From contig JANXAU010000016.1 of the NCBI GenBank assembly GCA_025061735.1, positions 1-61,984 of the forward strand: DNA of 61,984 nt. The letters run 5' to 3'. Positions 32,736 through 43,319 of this stretch are shown one piece after another (position 1 is the stretch's first letter; every line of letters begins with the position of its first letter). The notes under the pieces are model-generated. The model was given only the letters and a program-made list of their open reading frames with translations, was not told the DNA's origin and made no database searches. The stretch is from Candidatus Bipolaricaulota bacterium (GTDB lineage: Bacteria; Bipolaricaulota; Bipolaricaulia; RBG-16-55-9; DRXL01). A program made the translations under genes and the position numbers.

Positions 32736-34691
32736 CTAGCTCTCGCTCGACTCGTATTGGCTCTTCAATTGCGCGATCACGGTGGGATCGGCCAGCGTCG
32801 TCGTGTCGCCCAGCGCGCGGCCCTCGGCGATGTCGCGCAGCAACCGGCGCATGATCTTCCCCGAACGGGTCTTGGGCAGCTCCGCCGTGAAGAAGATGTC
32901 ATCGGGGCGCGCGATCGCGCCGATCTTCTTGGCGACGTGCTTCTTCAGCTCGTCGGCCAGCTCTGAAGAGGGCTTATAGCCCGCGCGCAGGGTCACAAAC
33001 GCCGAGACGGCTTGCCCCTTCACGTCGTGGCTCTTGCCGATGACGGCGGCCTCGGCAACGGCTTGATGGTCCACCAACGCGCTCTCGACCTCCATCGTGC
33101 TGATTCGGTGACCCGAGACGTTGAGCACGTCGTCAATCCGCCCTAGGAGCCAGAAGTCCCCGTCTTTGTCGATCTTGCAGCCGTCGCCGGTGAGATAGAC
33201 ACCGGGGAACTTGCTCCAGTACGCCTGCTTATAGCGCTCAGGGTCGTTGTAGAGCGTGCGCAGCATCCCCGGCCAGGGCTTGGTAATCACCAGGTACCCC
33301 GCGCCAGCCCCCGGCGAAATGGGATTACCCGCTTCGTCTACGACTTTAGCTTCGATGCCGGGGAAAGGCTTGTTTGCCGAGGCGGGCTTGAGCGTCGAGA
33401 TCCCCGGCAGCGGCGTGATGAGAATGTGTCCGGTCTCGGTCTGCCACCATGTATCTACGATGGGGCAGCGCTCGCCGCCGATGACTTTGTAGTACCAGAT
33501 CCACGCCTCGGGGTTGATCGGCTCGCCCACCGACCCCAATAGTCTGAGCGACGAGAGATCGTGTCTCTTGGGGTACTCCTCTCCCCAGCGCATGAACGTG
33601 CGGATCGCCGTGGGCGCCGTGTAGAGAATCGTCGCGCGATATTTTTCCACGATCGCCCAGAAGCGATCTTTGTCGGGGTAATCGGGCACGCCCTCGAACA
33701 TAACAACGGTTGTTCCGTTGGCCAGCGGCCCATAGACGATATAGCTGTGCCCAGTGACCCACCCAATATCTGCGGTGCAGAAGAAGACGTCTTCGTCTTT
33801 GATGTCGAAGATCCATTTATGGGTGAGCGTGACGCCCACCAGATAGCCACCGGTGGTGTGGACGACGCCCTTGGGCTTGCCCGTCGTCCCCGAAGTGTAG
33901 AGAATAAAGAGCATATCTTCGCTGTCCATCGGTTCGGGCGGGCACTCAAGCGGGGCGTCGCGCATCAGCTCGTGCCACCAGTACTGGTTCTGACCGAGCG
34001 TGACGCTGGGATCGCCCACGCGCCGCACCACCACGGTGTTTTGGATAGAAGGGGTCTGCTTGAGGGCTTCGTCGGCGTTTTTCTTCAGCGGGACGACCTG
34101 GCCGCGCCGCCAGCCGCCATCGGCCGTGATTAGCAATTTCGCTTGCGCGTCGTTGATGCGGTCTCTCAGCGCCTCAGCCGAGAAGCCCCCGAAGACGACG
34201 CTGTGCACCGCGCCGATGCGCGCACACGCGAGCAGTGCGATAGGGAGTTCGGGGATCATGGGCATGTAGATCGCCACGCGATCCCCCTTCTTGACCCCCA
34301 GCTTCTTTAAGACGTTGGCAAACTTGGAGACCTCTCGATGCAGGTCTTGATACGTGAGCACGCGCTCATCGCCGGGTTCGCCCTCCCAGATGATCGCGGC
34401 CTTGTTGCGCCGCCACGTCTTCAGATGACGGTCGATGCAGTTATACGACGCGTTGAGCTTGCCCCCGATGAACCACTTGGCCCACGGGGGGTTCCACTCC
34501 AAGACTTTCTCCCATCTCTTGAACCAATCGAGTTCTTCTGCGGCCTTGGCCCAGAAGGCTTCGGGGTTCTTCGCTGCCTGTTCGTAGATCTTGGGATCGT
34601 TCACCCACGCCTGTTGTTGAAACGCCTTCGGCGGGGGAAACGTCCGCTCCTCTTGTAGCAATGCCGCAATCGTCTGTGTGGATTTCTCCAT
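32736..34691 (-). CDS. acs: Acetyl-CoA synthetase (AMP-forming)
   Basis: Acs activates acetate to acetyl-CoA through acetyl-AMP. The 651-residue protein has the family N-terminus ([18 protein letters not shown]), the AMP-binding P-loop [21 protein letters not shown], and [15 protein letters not shown]. The C-terminal [14 protein letters not shown] contains the lysine that is reversibly acetylated in other bacteria. Length is standard. GGAG lies before the ATG and a TAAAAT box 35-40 bases upstream. It heads a probable unit with the OFA transporter and so fits acetate use. Confidence 0.97.
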   Translation of the reverse strand: MEKSTQTIAALLQEERTFPPPKAFQQQAWVNDPKIYEQAAKNPEAFWAKAAEELDWFKRWEKVLEWNPPWAKWFIGGKLNASYNCIDRHLKTWRRNKAAIIWEGEPGDERVLTYQDLHREVSKFANVLKKLGVKKGDRVAIYMPMIPELPIALLACARIGAVHSVVFGGFSAEALRDRINDAQAKLLITADGGWRRGQVVPLKKNADEALKQTPSIQNTVVVRRVGDPSVTLGQNQYWWHELMRDAPLECPPEPMDSEDMLFILYTSGTTGKPKGVVHTTGGYLVGVTLTHKWIFDIKDEDVFFCTADIGWVTGHSYIVYGPLANGTTVVMFEGVPDYPDKDRFWAIVEKYRATILYTAPTAIRTFMRWGEEYPKRHDLSSLRLLGSVGEPINPEAWIWYYKVIGGERCPIVDTWWQTETGHILITPLPGISTLKPASANKPFPGIEAKVVDEAGNPISPGAGAGYLVITKPWPGMLRTLYNDPERYKQAYWSKFPGVYLTGDGCKIDKDGDFWLLGRIDDVLNVSGHRISTMEVESALVDHQAVAEAAVIGKSHDVKGQAVSAFVTLRAGYKPSSELADELKKHVAKKIGAIARPDDIFFTAELPKTRSGKIMRRLLRDIAEGRALGDTTTLADPTVIAQLKSQYESSES

Positions 34692-34775
34692 ACGCCATCA
34701 CTCCGTTTCCGTGAGAAACATTTTAGTGATTAACGTTATGGAACGCTATGACTCGGCTCAGGCGTTGGTGTGATC

Positions 34776-34804
34776 TTGCTCAGGGCTGGGCAACTCTTTA
34801 TAAT
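34776..34804 (+). promoter_or_regulatory. Promoter of the DHS-like gene, predicted leaderless
   Basis: TTGCTC (34776-34781) and TATAAT (34799-34804) are 17 bases apart. Seven bases after the -10 box is exactly the ATG at 34811. No Shine-Dalgarno site precedes the ATG. Confidence 0.7.
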
Positions 34805-34810
34805 TTATCC

Positions 34811-35923
34811 ATGCCTACGCGCCAAAAGCTCTCTCCCGGCCCTAAGGTCGCCGGGCGGGCCATCACCGGTCGCGAGACCACCGAAGAACTGATAGAGAAC
34901 GCTTTTCACGCCTTCGTCGGCCGTGAGGTCGCGACGGCGTATAAGATCATACGCCGGATGATCGAAGAGGATCACACGATCGTATTGACGCTCTCCGGCG
35001 CGATGACCCCCGCCGACTTGCACACGACCTGTCTGATCCCGCTCCTCCGGGCGGGCATCGTTGACATATTGACAACGACGGGAGCCAACATCTATCACGA
35101 CTTACAAAGAGCGATAGATGGCGAATTCTTCGCGGTAGATCCCAACATCGGCGATCTGGCGCTCCGCCGCCAGGGGCTAACTCGTATCTATGACCTGGTA
35201 TTCCCTGAGGACGATCTCTATCGCACCGACAGATTCGTGCAAGAGCTGCTGCGCCAAAAGCCGTTCCAGCGCCCCATGACCACCCCCGAGTTTCACGATC
35301 TCTTGGGGCGCTACGTAGCCTCCGCGCTGAAAGACCGCTTCGGCCGCGATCCCCAACGCTCCACCAGCCTCACCGTCCAGGCCCATCTCCACCGAGTGCC
35401 CATCTTCTGCGGCGCGCCCCAAGACGCCTCTATCTATCTAAACGTCGCGTATCTGAAGCGCAAGCTGGGCGAGCGCTTTAAATTCAGAATAGACATCGAG
35501 ACCGACATTCACGAGTTTGGGGCTTATCATTGGTTGGCCAAGCACCGTTGGTCAAAGAAGCTCAGCGTGATTATTTTGGGAGGGGGCGTGCCCAAGAACT
35601 ACAGTCTGCAACCGGAGCCGTATCTGTCGCAGATCTGCGGGCTAGAAACAGAAGGCTACGACTGCGACGTGCAGATCTGCGACGCGCACGTGCAGAACGG
35701 GGGCTTAAGCTCCTGCACCGCGGGCGAAGCCCACACGTGGGGCAAGGTCTCGGCGGAGTTTCAGAGGAACTCTCAGTATGTCTTCGCCGAAGTCACGTCG
35801 GTCTTTCCGTTTATGGTGCACGCGCTCTTGCAAGCGGGGCTGCGAAAGACCCCCCGACGGCTGCTTGAGCATCGCGACGAGGCTCTGAACTTGCTCGACC
35901 GTGCGCTCCAGATCGCCAAATAG
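34811..35923 (+). CDS. Deoxyhypusine synthase-like protein (possible homospermidine synthase)
   Basis: The 370-residue protein belongs to the deoxyhypusine synthase family, which transfers an aminobutyl group from spermidine. In eukaryotes and archaea the acceptor is eIF5A; bacteria lack this substrate, and several bacterial members make homospermidine. NAD-site and core motifs are LTLSGAMTPADLH, TTTGANIYHD and VIILGGGVPKNY. The active-site GEAHTWGK keeps the Glu, Trp and the catalytic Lys (Glu323, Trp327 and Lys329 of the human enzyme). The human active-site His288 position reads Asn/Tyr. The start at 34811 is set by the promoter, which would give a leaderless message. No other polyamine gene is nearby. 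Confidence 0.88.
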   Translation: MPTRQKLSPGPKVAGRAITGRETTEELIENAFHAFVGREVATAYKIIRRMIEEDHTIVLTLSGAMTPADLHTTCLIPLLRAGIVDILTTTGANIYHDLQRAIDGEFFAVDPNIGDLALRRQGLTRIYDLVFPEDDLYRTDRFVQELLRQKPFQRPMTTPEFHDLLGRYVASALKDRFGRDPQRSTSLTVQAHLHRVPIFCGAPQDASIYLNVAYLKRKLGERFKFRIDIETDIHEFGAYHWLAKHRWSKKLSVIILGGGVPKNYSLQPEPYLSQICGLETEGYDCDVQICDAHVQNGGLSSCTAGEAHTWGKVSAEFQRNSQYVFAEVTSVFPFMVHALLQAGLRKTPRRLLEHRDEALNLLDRALQIAK

Positions 35924-35928
35924 GCTCT

Positions 35929-38900
35929 CTAAGGGGCGCGCCCCGTGCGCTGAGGGTTCTGTCGGAGCATCGGCCAAGCCGATACTGCTGGCCCGGCCTC
36001 GCCGCGCACCGCGTAGAGAAAGCCATCTTGAGACGCGAAATAGATCGTCCCGTCAGGGGCGATCAACGGCGAGGAGCGAATCTCCCCACCCGTCTTCACC
36101 TGCCATCGCTGCTGCCCGTCGCGCGTGACCGCGTAGAAGATGCCGTCGGTCGAACCGATATAAATCGTGCCGTCGGCAGCAAGCGCCGGGGAGCCGTAGA
36201 TCGGGCCACCGGTCTGGAAGCGCCAGCGCTCTTTGCCGTCTGCACCGATCGCGTAGAGATGGCCATCGAGCGAGCCGATGTAGACCGTCCCATCGGGCGC
36301 GACGACCGCCGAGGAGACGATCTCTTTGTTGGCCTTGAAGCGCCAGCGCTCTCGGCCATCAGGGGCGATGGCGTATAAGAAGCCATTGAGCGCGCCCAGA
36401 TAGACCGTTCCGTCTGGCCCCAACGCCAACGCACCTTGAATCTCATCCCCGACGCGGAAGCGCCATTTGCGGCTCAGGTTGGTCGGAGACAGCGCCCAGA
36501 CTTGCCCTTCTAGAGAGCCAACATAGATCGTCCCATCGGGAGCGATGGCCGGCCCTCCGATGACCCCTCCGGGGATCTCTATGGGGCTAAACTTCACGGC
36601 GCCGTCGGGGGTGAGCGCGTAGAAGCGCGTCGTCTCAAAGGGATCGCTCCCCGTGCCCACATAGAGCGTGCCATCGGCCGCGAGGGCCGGGCCGCCCCGC
36701 ACCGGAATTCCCCCCGTAGCAAAGCGCCATCTCTCCTTGCCCTCCGACGAGAGCGCGTATAAGAAACCGTCGTCGGCTCCAACGTAGATCGTCCCATCGG
36801 GAGCGAGAGTCACGGCGGACGCAGCGATGGCTTGGCTTGCTTGGAACGTCCAGCTCACTTGGCCATCGGGGCGCAGCGCTTGGAGCGCCTTCCCCGTGGG
36901 GATATAGAGCGTGCCATCGGAAGCCAGAGCGGGGCTTGCCGTAGTAGCGCCGATCTGGGCCTTCCAGATCAGCGTTCCGCCGGCGGGCTTGAGTTCAAGC
37001 ACAAACGGGACCCACTGCGGGCTGTTTTGCGCGCCTGGTGCTCGGATCATGATCAGCCCGCGATAGCGTCCGGGCTTAAGAGCCGTATGATTGGCTTGGA
37101 CGGTGACCGCTTGGCGCTCGTTGGGGCCGACTCGGCCCTCGATGGGAGCAAGCCGCAACCACGGGAGATCCGTGCGCGCGTTCCAAGAGAGGGCGCTGCC
37201 GCCGTCGTTGCGGACTTCTAGGGTCAGCGGGGGCAGCTCTCCCACGCCCGCTAGCCCGCTTTGGGAGAGGCGCTCCGGGCTGACCCGCAAGACCGGAAGA
37301 GCGACGGCGTCAAACGAGAACTCGCGCGGCGCGCTGGTCCGTCCCCCTTCGTCGGTGAGCTGAACCCGCAGCGTCACGCGCTGCGGCAGCGACGTTTTGA
37401 TCTCGAAGGGAAAGGCGCCCTCACGCCGTCCGCGCAGGGCCAGTTCGAGCTGAAAGCTCTGAAAATCTGTAGCACTGATGACGACAAAGTCGGCGCGCAC
37501 CAGATCGCCGTCGGGATCGGCAAAGCCGACGAACCCTATCACGGGCTTGCCATCGGCGCGTATCTGCGCAGGAAAATCAATGAACTTGATCTGCGGCGGA
37601 GCCCCCTCTTGCGCCGAACGAGAGAGCGTCGCTGGGGGTGAGATCGTCAGGAGCACCCAGATCAGCATCTGCACGCGGTCATCGAGCGATGCGCTCATTA
37701 AGATCGGGAAGCTGCCCGTCTGGATGGGGCTGCCGAAGATCAGGCCCGTGCTGGAGGAGAGCTGCAATCCCAGCTCTTGAAGAGAAGAACTGGTGCGTCC
37801 CCCCACGGACGTTTGAGCCAGCTCACGGAAGGCGACTCCCGCGGGCAGGGCCTGCCGGATCTGGCTGGGCAGCTCGACCCAACCGAAGGTGTCCTTCTGC
37901 ATCTGGGCGGAGAACTCTTGCACCGTCGGTGCTAAAGATTCGGCCAGCGTTGTCGCGCAGGACTCGTTGGTGTAGGTGGACTGTCCGCTGCGCGTGAAGG
38001 CCCGCACGCGATAGCAGTAGGGGGTCTCTGGCAGAGACAGCTCGTCGATGAAGCTTGTGACGTTCGCGGGGACGCGCGCGATCTCTTCGTACTCGACGTC
38101 CTGGGCAAAGCGACGCTCAATCGAAAACCCCTCTTCGTTGTCGGAGCGGTCCTGCCAGGTGAGCTGGATCTGGGTGGGGCTGAGGCCGCGGGCGGTCAGC
38201 TCGGCAGGGGCCAGCGGCACGATGACCACCTCTCCCAAGACTAGCTGCCCCGCGCCCCAGTCGTTGTCTTTACCGCGGCGACCGCGGTCTTCGGCGCGGC
38301 CCTCTAGGAAGCTCTGAACTTCTTTGGGGGTGAAGTTAGGGAAGAGCTGCTTGATCAAAGCGGCTGCTCCGGCCAGATGAGGAGTGGACGCGGATGTGCC
38401 GTCGAAGCCGGGGTTCTGCCCCGGCCCGTCGCCGGTGTAGCGTCCAAAGCTCGATGTCGAGACGTGCGAGGGGGCGATCAGATCGGGCTTGATCCGTCCG
38501 TCCTTGGTCGGCCCGCGACTGCTGTAAGTTAAGAGATTCGACTCTGGGCAGAGATCGCGCGGACAGCGCTCGGGATTCTGATGGAAGGCGCCCGTGCTGA
38601 TGGCGTGGGGCGAGATCGCCGGCTCGAAGATCGAGATGCTCCCTTGAGCGACCAGATATTCGATGCGCCGGCACTCCAAACAGGCCTGCACGACCAGATC
38701 GAGCCTGGCAGCGGGGGCGTCGCTGCGCTTGCGCACGATCTGCACCCCAATCCGATCACGCTGCCCCGCGCCCCTGGGATCGCGAATGATCCCAACGATC
38801 CCAGCGACTTTCACCGGAACGCCGGGACGCCAGAGCCACTCCCCGCGAAAGCGCGATTGGGGCTGCGATTCGGGAAAGAGAAAGATATCGTAGTCGTCGC

Positions 38901-38985
38901 GCGCTCCCGTGCAGGAAGCATCCCAACTGAAGACGACCGCAACCAGTGCGGCAGCAACCCCAAGCTCTTCTAACTTGTGACGAAC
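35929..38985 (-). pseudogene. Secreted subtilase, C-terminal part after frameshift: catalytic Ser, FN3, BACON and PQQ-like propeller
   Basis: This frame continues the protease that starts at 39968. It has the catalytic Ser in GTSASTPHLAGAAALI and the SSRGPTKDGRIKPDL region before it. Then come a fibronectin type III domain (PLAPAELTARGLSPTQIQLTW...), a cadherin/Ig-like segment, a further beta domain and a BACON-like domain (VSPERLSQSGLAGVGELPPLTLEVRNDGGS). Last is a propeller of eight repeats, each with an xxDGTxYxG signature. The frame shift lies near 38985: codons on the 5' side stop at TAG (38970-38972), while this frame is shifted by one base and reads RHKLEELGVAAALVAVVFSWDAS without a stop. 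Both halves are well conserved, so a sequencing error or a very recent mutation is likely. Confidence 0.85.
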
Positions 38986-39968
38986 TCTACTTCCAGCGTC
39001 AGGGACTCATCAAGCTCGAGAAATTCATGGGCGCTGTTGCCATTTCGGTCGGTGAACGTGCCTTCCCAGTGGCGTTGGCCGCGGTTGCCCGCGCTGGTCA
39101 CCCAGGTGATGCCGGCGTCGTGCGCTTTTTTAATCTGCGGCTCGAAGAGGCCATCGCCGCGAAAACACCCCGACGGAAATCCCAACGACGTGGTGATCAC
39201 GTTGACCTTCTCTTCGATCATCCAGTCAACCGCTTGGCGGAACTCAACGTCCGTGTCAAACGCTGCCAGATTGAGATGCGCGCCTGGGGCCACATCGTGG
39301 ACGATCTCCGCGACGGCGACGCCGTGACTGCTCTCTACTTCGGGATCGTACATCAAGCGATCTCTACGGAACGAGCGTGCCGTCAGGCGCTCGCGGGGAG
39401 GCAGCTCTCGTCCCACGAGCGTCTCGTACCGATAGAAGTCCGGATCAATAATACCGATCTTCGTGTTGCGCCCATCTATGCCGGCCGTGTTCCACGCCGG
39501 AGCTCCGATCAGCCTTCGCCCTTCGCTGAGGATCGTCCCTTGATCGAGGGTGGGGCGTACCGGAGGCCGTAGGAAGGCTACTCCCTCTAAATCAGCGATC
39601 TGGGTCAGTCTCGCGACGGGCAAGAGCGCCTGAATGTAGGGGCTTTGCACCAACTCGATCTCGCCGCCGTGCCCTTTGAGGCGGTTCACGATCTGGGAGA
39701 GCGCTTGGTCGGACTCTAGCTCCACGACGACCCGAACGCGATCTCCTTGACGGTAAAAGTCATAGAGAGGGATGAGCCGAGAGAGTTCCAGGGCCAACGA
39801 ATCTCCTTGGGGGTGGAGGTCGCTTGCAAATCTCTGGAGCGCTCTGGAGATTTTGGGATGGTCTAAGGAGTTGGCGGATAGCCAAGACTCCCACGATTGC
39901 GCAGCCGCGGTGAACCCGCTGACAAACACCATCACTAGACAAGACGTGAAAAGCTTCTTGAACGACAT
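38970..39968 (-). CDS. Secreted subtilase, N-terminal part (signal, propeptide, catalytic Asp and His)
   Basis: The 332-residue frame has a signal peptide (KKLFTSCLVMVFVSGFTAAA) and a propeptide (about 45-150). The subtilase core begins with the catalytic Asp region KIGIIDPDFYRYE and the His in SSHGVAVAEIVHDVAPGA, and the oxyanion Asn is in TSAGN. It ends at TAG (38970) within the protease fold, before the catalytic Ser. The complete protein would be about 1,340 residues with the downstream frame. The promoter is near-consensus, and GGGAGGTGG lies before the ATG. The function is probably degradation of extracellular protein. Confidence 0.88.
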   Translation of the reverse strand: MSFKKLFTSCLVMVFVSGFTAAAQSWESWLSANSLDHPKISRALQRFASDLHPQGDSLALELSRLIPLYDFYRQGDRVRVVVELESDQALSQIVNRLKGHGGEIELVQSPYIQALLPVARLTQIADLEGVAFLRPPVRPTLDQGTILSEGRRLIGAPAWNTAGIDGRNTKIGIIDPDFYRYETLVGRELPPRERLTARSFRRDRLMYDPEVESSHGVAVAEIVHDVAPGAHLNLAAFDTDVEFRQAVDWMIEEKVNVITTSLGFPSGCFRGDGLFEPQIKKAHDAGITWVTSAGNRGQRHWEGTFTDRNGNSAHEFLELDESLTLEVEFVTS

Positions 39969-40003
39969 ACCCCACCTCCCTCAACTTCAATTTCAATATC
40001 AAG

Positions 40004-40032
40004 TTTATACTCTTAAAATCTCGTTTTGTCAA
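40004..40032 (-). promoter_or_regulatory. Promoter of the subtilase gene
   Basis: On the minus strand TTGACA (40027-40032) and TATAAA (40004-40009) are separated by 17 bases. The leader of about 30 bases is unusually A/T-rich with GA repeats and contains GGGAGGTGG. Confidence 0.82.
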
Positions 40033-40081
40033 GAAAAGGAATCAAGAAGAAGGGGGTGTCGTTGAAAAATTCTCCGTGGGC

Positions 40082-40110
40082 TTGACGTTGCCTAAGCCGT
40101 GCGGTATCAT
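40082..40110 (+). promoter_or_regulatory. Promoter of the ileS-birA-purA operon
   Basis: TTGACG (40082-40087) and TATCAT (40105-40110) are 17 bases apart. The leader of about 38 bases is too short for a T-box riboswitch. Confidence 0.75.
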
Positions 40111-40154
40111 CGGCACAACCCTAAACTCTATTGATGATGGAGGTGGCCTGCGCA

Positions 40155-43100
40155 ATGCCAAAGTACGAGAAGCTGTCAGACGCGTTAGCGCTCGAAGAAT
40201 CGGTATTGAGATTTTGGGAGCAGGCCGCCATTTTTCGCAAGAGCCTGGAACAGACCAAAGACAAAAAGCCCTACGTCTTCTACGAGGGGCCGCCGACGGC
40301 GAATGGCAAGCCCCACGTCGGGCATTTGATGGCCCGTGTCAATAAAGACCTCTTCCCCAGATACTGGACGATGAAGGGCTACTACGTCCTGCGCAAGGGC
40401 GGCTGGGATACCCACGGCCTCCCCGTCGAACTCGAAGTCGAGAAGAGCCTTGGGCTTCAGAGCAAAGCCGAGATCGAAAAGTTCGGGATTGACAAGTTTG
40501 CTCAGAAGTGCCGCGAGAGCGTCTGGATGTACAAGAGCGAGTGGGAGCGATTCATCCGGCGCATGGGGTTTTGGATTGATCTAGAAAATGCTTATATCAC
40601 GTACACCGACGAGTACATCGAGAGCGTCTGGTGGGCGTTGAAGAGGATCTGGGAGAAGGGCTTGCTCTACAAAGGGCACAAAGTCTTGCCCTACTGTCCG
40701 CGCTGCGGCACGGCATTAAGCTCGCACGAGGTCGCCCAAGGCTACGAGACCACCAAAGACCCGTCTATCTTCTTTGCGTTGAAGGCCCAAGACCCTGCAG
40801 ACTCTCAGACTTTCTTTTTGGTTTGGACGACCACGCCGTGGACCGTGCCCAGCAACGTGGCGCTGGCCGTGGGGCCGACGTTCACGTATGCCAAAGTCAA
40901 GATCGGAGACGAGTTCTTCATTCTCGCGAAAGATTTAGTCGAAGCGGTGATCAAAGACCCCCACGAGATCGTCGAGACGTTCTCAGGAGCCGAACTCGTC
41001 GGGATGCGCTACGAGCCAGCCTACAAGCTCAGCGATGACCCCAATGCCTATCGCGTCGTGGCGGCCGATTTCGTCTCGCTTGAAGACGGCACGGGGATCG
41101 TGCACATCGCCCCGGCGTTCGGTGAGGAAGACTATCAGCTGGGGCAGATAGAAAAACTGCCGTTCGTCAATCCCGTAGATTTAGAGGGCAAGTTCACCGA
41201 GCGATTTGCTCTAGCCCAAGGGCAGTTCGTCAAGGACGCCGACGCTGTAATTATTCAAGACTTGAAACAACGCGGGTTGCTCTACAAATCTGGGAAGTAC
41301 GAGCACGAGTACCCGTTCTGCTGGCGCTGCAAGACTCCCCTGCTCTACTACGCCCGCGACTCCTACTTCATCAAGACGACCGCCAAGCAGCGCGAGATCA
41401 TCGAGAACAACAAGCACATTCACTGGCACCCGGAGCATTTCCGGGATGGGCGCTTTGGCAACTTCTTGGAGACCATGAAAGACTGGGCGCTCTCGCGGGA
41501 TCGCTACTGGGGGACGCCGCTGCCGTTGTGGGTCTGCGAGCGGTGTCAAAGAGAGCACTGCGTCGGCAGCCGCCAAGAGCTTATTGATCTAGCTTTGGAG
41601 AAAGAGAAAGCCCGCGCGGTCGAGTTCCATCGGCCCTGGATTGACGAGATCTTGCTGAGGTGCTCCTGCGGGGGCACCATGCGCCGCGTCCCGTATGTGA
41701 TAGACTGTTGGTTTGATTCAGGAATGATGCACACCGCCCAGTGGCATTATCCCTTCGAGAACCAAGAGATTTTTCAGCAGCAGTTCCCCGCGGACTTCAT
41801 CGCCGAGGGGGTAGATCAGACGCGCGGTTGGTTCTATTCGCTCTTGGTCACCAGCACGCTGCTCTACGAAGATCACCCGTACCCACACCCCTTCAAGCAC
41901 GTCGTGGTGAACTTGATGGGGCTGGACGCTCAAGGGCGCAAGATGAGCAAGAGTCTGGGGAACGTGATTGATCCTTGGGATATGATCAGTAAGTTTGGCG
42001 CCGATGCCGTGCGCTGGTACTTTTACTCGTCGAGCGCCCCGTGGAAGGACAAGCGTCTGTCGCTGCAAGCCGTGGCGGACTTTCAGGGGCCGCTAGAGAC
42101 GCTGAAGAACGTCTATAATTTCTTCGCGCTCTACGCGGGGATTGATAAGTTCGATCCGACCCAGCACAAAGCTTCCGTGGGCGAGCGCACGCTGCTGGAT
42201 CGTTGGATTCTCTCGCGCTTGCAGGCGACGATCCAAACTGCTACGCAGTCTCTAGATGATTACGACATCGTCGGCGCGGCCGATGCGCTCAAGGGGTTCA
42301 TCGACGATCTGAGCAACTGGTACGTGCGCAACTCGCGAGCGCGGTTTTGGGGGAGCGCGTGGACGGCGGACAAGCGCGCCGCTTTTGCGACGCTTTATGA
42401 GGTCTTGCTGGAGCTGGTGAAGCTGATGGCCCCGTTTGTGCCCTTCTTGACCGAGGCGATCTACCAAAATCTGAGGACAGCGCAGATGCCGGAGAGCGTC
42501 CATCTGTGCGCGTGGCCGCAAGTCAACGAGAGCCTGCGCGATCCCGTGCTGGAAAACCAGATGGCCGTGGCCCGGCAAGTAGTCACGGCGGGGTTGCAGG
42601 CCCGCAACAAGGCCCAGATCAAAGTCCGCCAGCCCCTCTCTTGCGCGGTCGTGCTCAGCGACGCTCCCGCGCTGAGCACGGAGTATCAGCAGCTTATCGC
42701 GCAAGAGCTGAACGTCAAACGGCTTGAATGGCTGAACCAAACTATGTCATTTGAATTCTACACGCCCAAGCTGGAGTATGAGAAGTCTGCATTGGGGAAG
42801 GACTTGCGCGGCTTTGCTCCCAAAGTCATGCAAGTGTTGGAGCAGCTGAACAAAGCCGAGCATGACCGGCGCGTGCAGCTGGCTCAAGAGCTGAAAACGC
42901 AGAAGAAGCTCCGTTTGAGGGTGGATGGGCAAGAGGTCGAGCTGCTCGCCGAGACGCACGTTCGCATTGTGCTTCTCCCCAGAGAGGGCTACGTTGAGGG
43001 CGCTGAGGGTACGCTTCGGGTGCTGTTGGACACGCGCATTGATGAGGCGCTGCGCCAGGAGGGTCTGGTGCGCGAGTTTGTGAGACTCGTGCAAGAATGC

Positions 43101-43319
43101 CGCAAGGAAGCCGGCTTTGAAGTCTCAGACCGCATCGAGCTCTACTACGAAGCCGACCCCGACGTGCAGACCGCCCTTGAGAAGTTCGCCTCTCACGTCC
43201 AAGAGGAGACGCTCGCCGTCACGTTGCAACGCAACGGCTCTTTCGAGAGAGCCGAGTTCAGCAAAGAACTAAACGTCAATGGGTACAAGGCCAAGATCGG
43301 CTTGGTGCGCAAACGATGA
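40155..43319 (+). CDS. ileS: Isoleucyl-tRNA synthetase
   Basis: The 1,054-residue class I synthetase has the HIGH-type motif PHVGHLMARVNKDL (about 50), the editing (CP1) domain with TWTTPWTVPSNVALAV, and KMSKSLGNVIDPWD. The HVGH motif, the long C-terminal domain and the absence of the C-terminal zinc cluster fit the eukaryote-like type 2 group, often resistant to mupirocin. GGAGGTGG lies 11 bases before the ATG at 40155; three in-frame ATGs further up are less likely. The stop overlaps the birA start by ATGA. First gene of the ileS-birA-purA operon. Confidence 0.95.
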   Translation: MPKYEKLSDALALEESVLRFWEQAAIFRKSLEQTKDKKPYVFYEGPPTANGKPHVGHLMARVNKDLFPRYWTMKGYYVLRKGGWDTHGLPVELEVEKSLGLQSKAEIEKFGIDKFAQKCRESVWMYKSEWERFIRRMGFWIDLENAYITYTDEYIESVWWALKRIWEKGLLYKGHKVLPYCPRCGTALSSHEVAQGYETTKDPSIFFALKAQDPADSQTFFLVWTTTPWTVPSNVALAVGPTFTYAKVKIGDEFFILAKDLVEAVIKDPHEIVETFSGAELVGMRYEPAYKLSDDPNAYRVVAADFVSLEDGTGIVHIAPAFGEEDYQLGQIEKLPFVNPVDLEGKFTERFALAQGQFVKDADAVIIQDLKQRGLLYKSGKYEHEYPFCWRCKTPLLYYARDSYFIKTTAKQREIIENNKHIHWHPEHFRDGRFGNFLETMKDWALSRDRYWGTPLPLWVCERCQREHCVGSRQELIDLALEKEKARAVEFHRPWIDEILLRCSCGGTMRRVPYVIDCWFDSGMMHTAQWHYPFENQEIFQQQFPADFIAEGVDQTRGWFYSLLVTSTLLYEDHPYPHPFKHVVVNLMGLDAQGRKMSKSLGNVIDPWDMISKFGADAVRWYFYSSSAPWKDKRLSLQAVADFQGPLETLKNVYNFFALYAGIDKFDPTQHKASVGERTLLDRWILSRLQATIQTATQSLDDYDIVGAADALKGFIDDLSNWYVRNSRARFWGSAWTADKRAAFATLYEVLLELVKLMAPFVPFLTEAIYQNLRTAQMPESVHLCAWPQVNESLRDPVLENQMAVARQVVTAGLQARNKAQIKVRQPLSCAVVLSDAPALSTEYQQLIAQELNVKRLEWLNQTMSFEFYTPKLEYEKSALGKDLRGFAPKVMQVLEQLNKAEHDRRVQLAQELKTQKKLRLRVDGQEVELLAETHVRIVLLPREGYVEGAEGTLRVLLDTRIDEALRQEGLVREFVRLVQECRKEAGFEVSDRIELYYEADPDVQTALEKFASHVQEETLAVTLQRNGSFERAEFSKELNVNGYKAKIGLVRKR

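Noticed and set aside
38970-38990. Programmed -1 frameshifting in the subtilase gene
   Set aside because: There is no slippery heptamer and no obvious downstream pseudoknot. A mutation or sequencing error is simpler.
39969-40154. Possible T-box or other riboswitch before ileS
   Set aside because: The promoter lies at 40082-40110, so the leader is only about 38 bases. There is no T-box sequence and no terminator.
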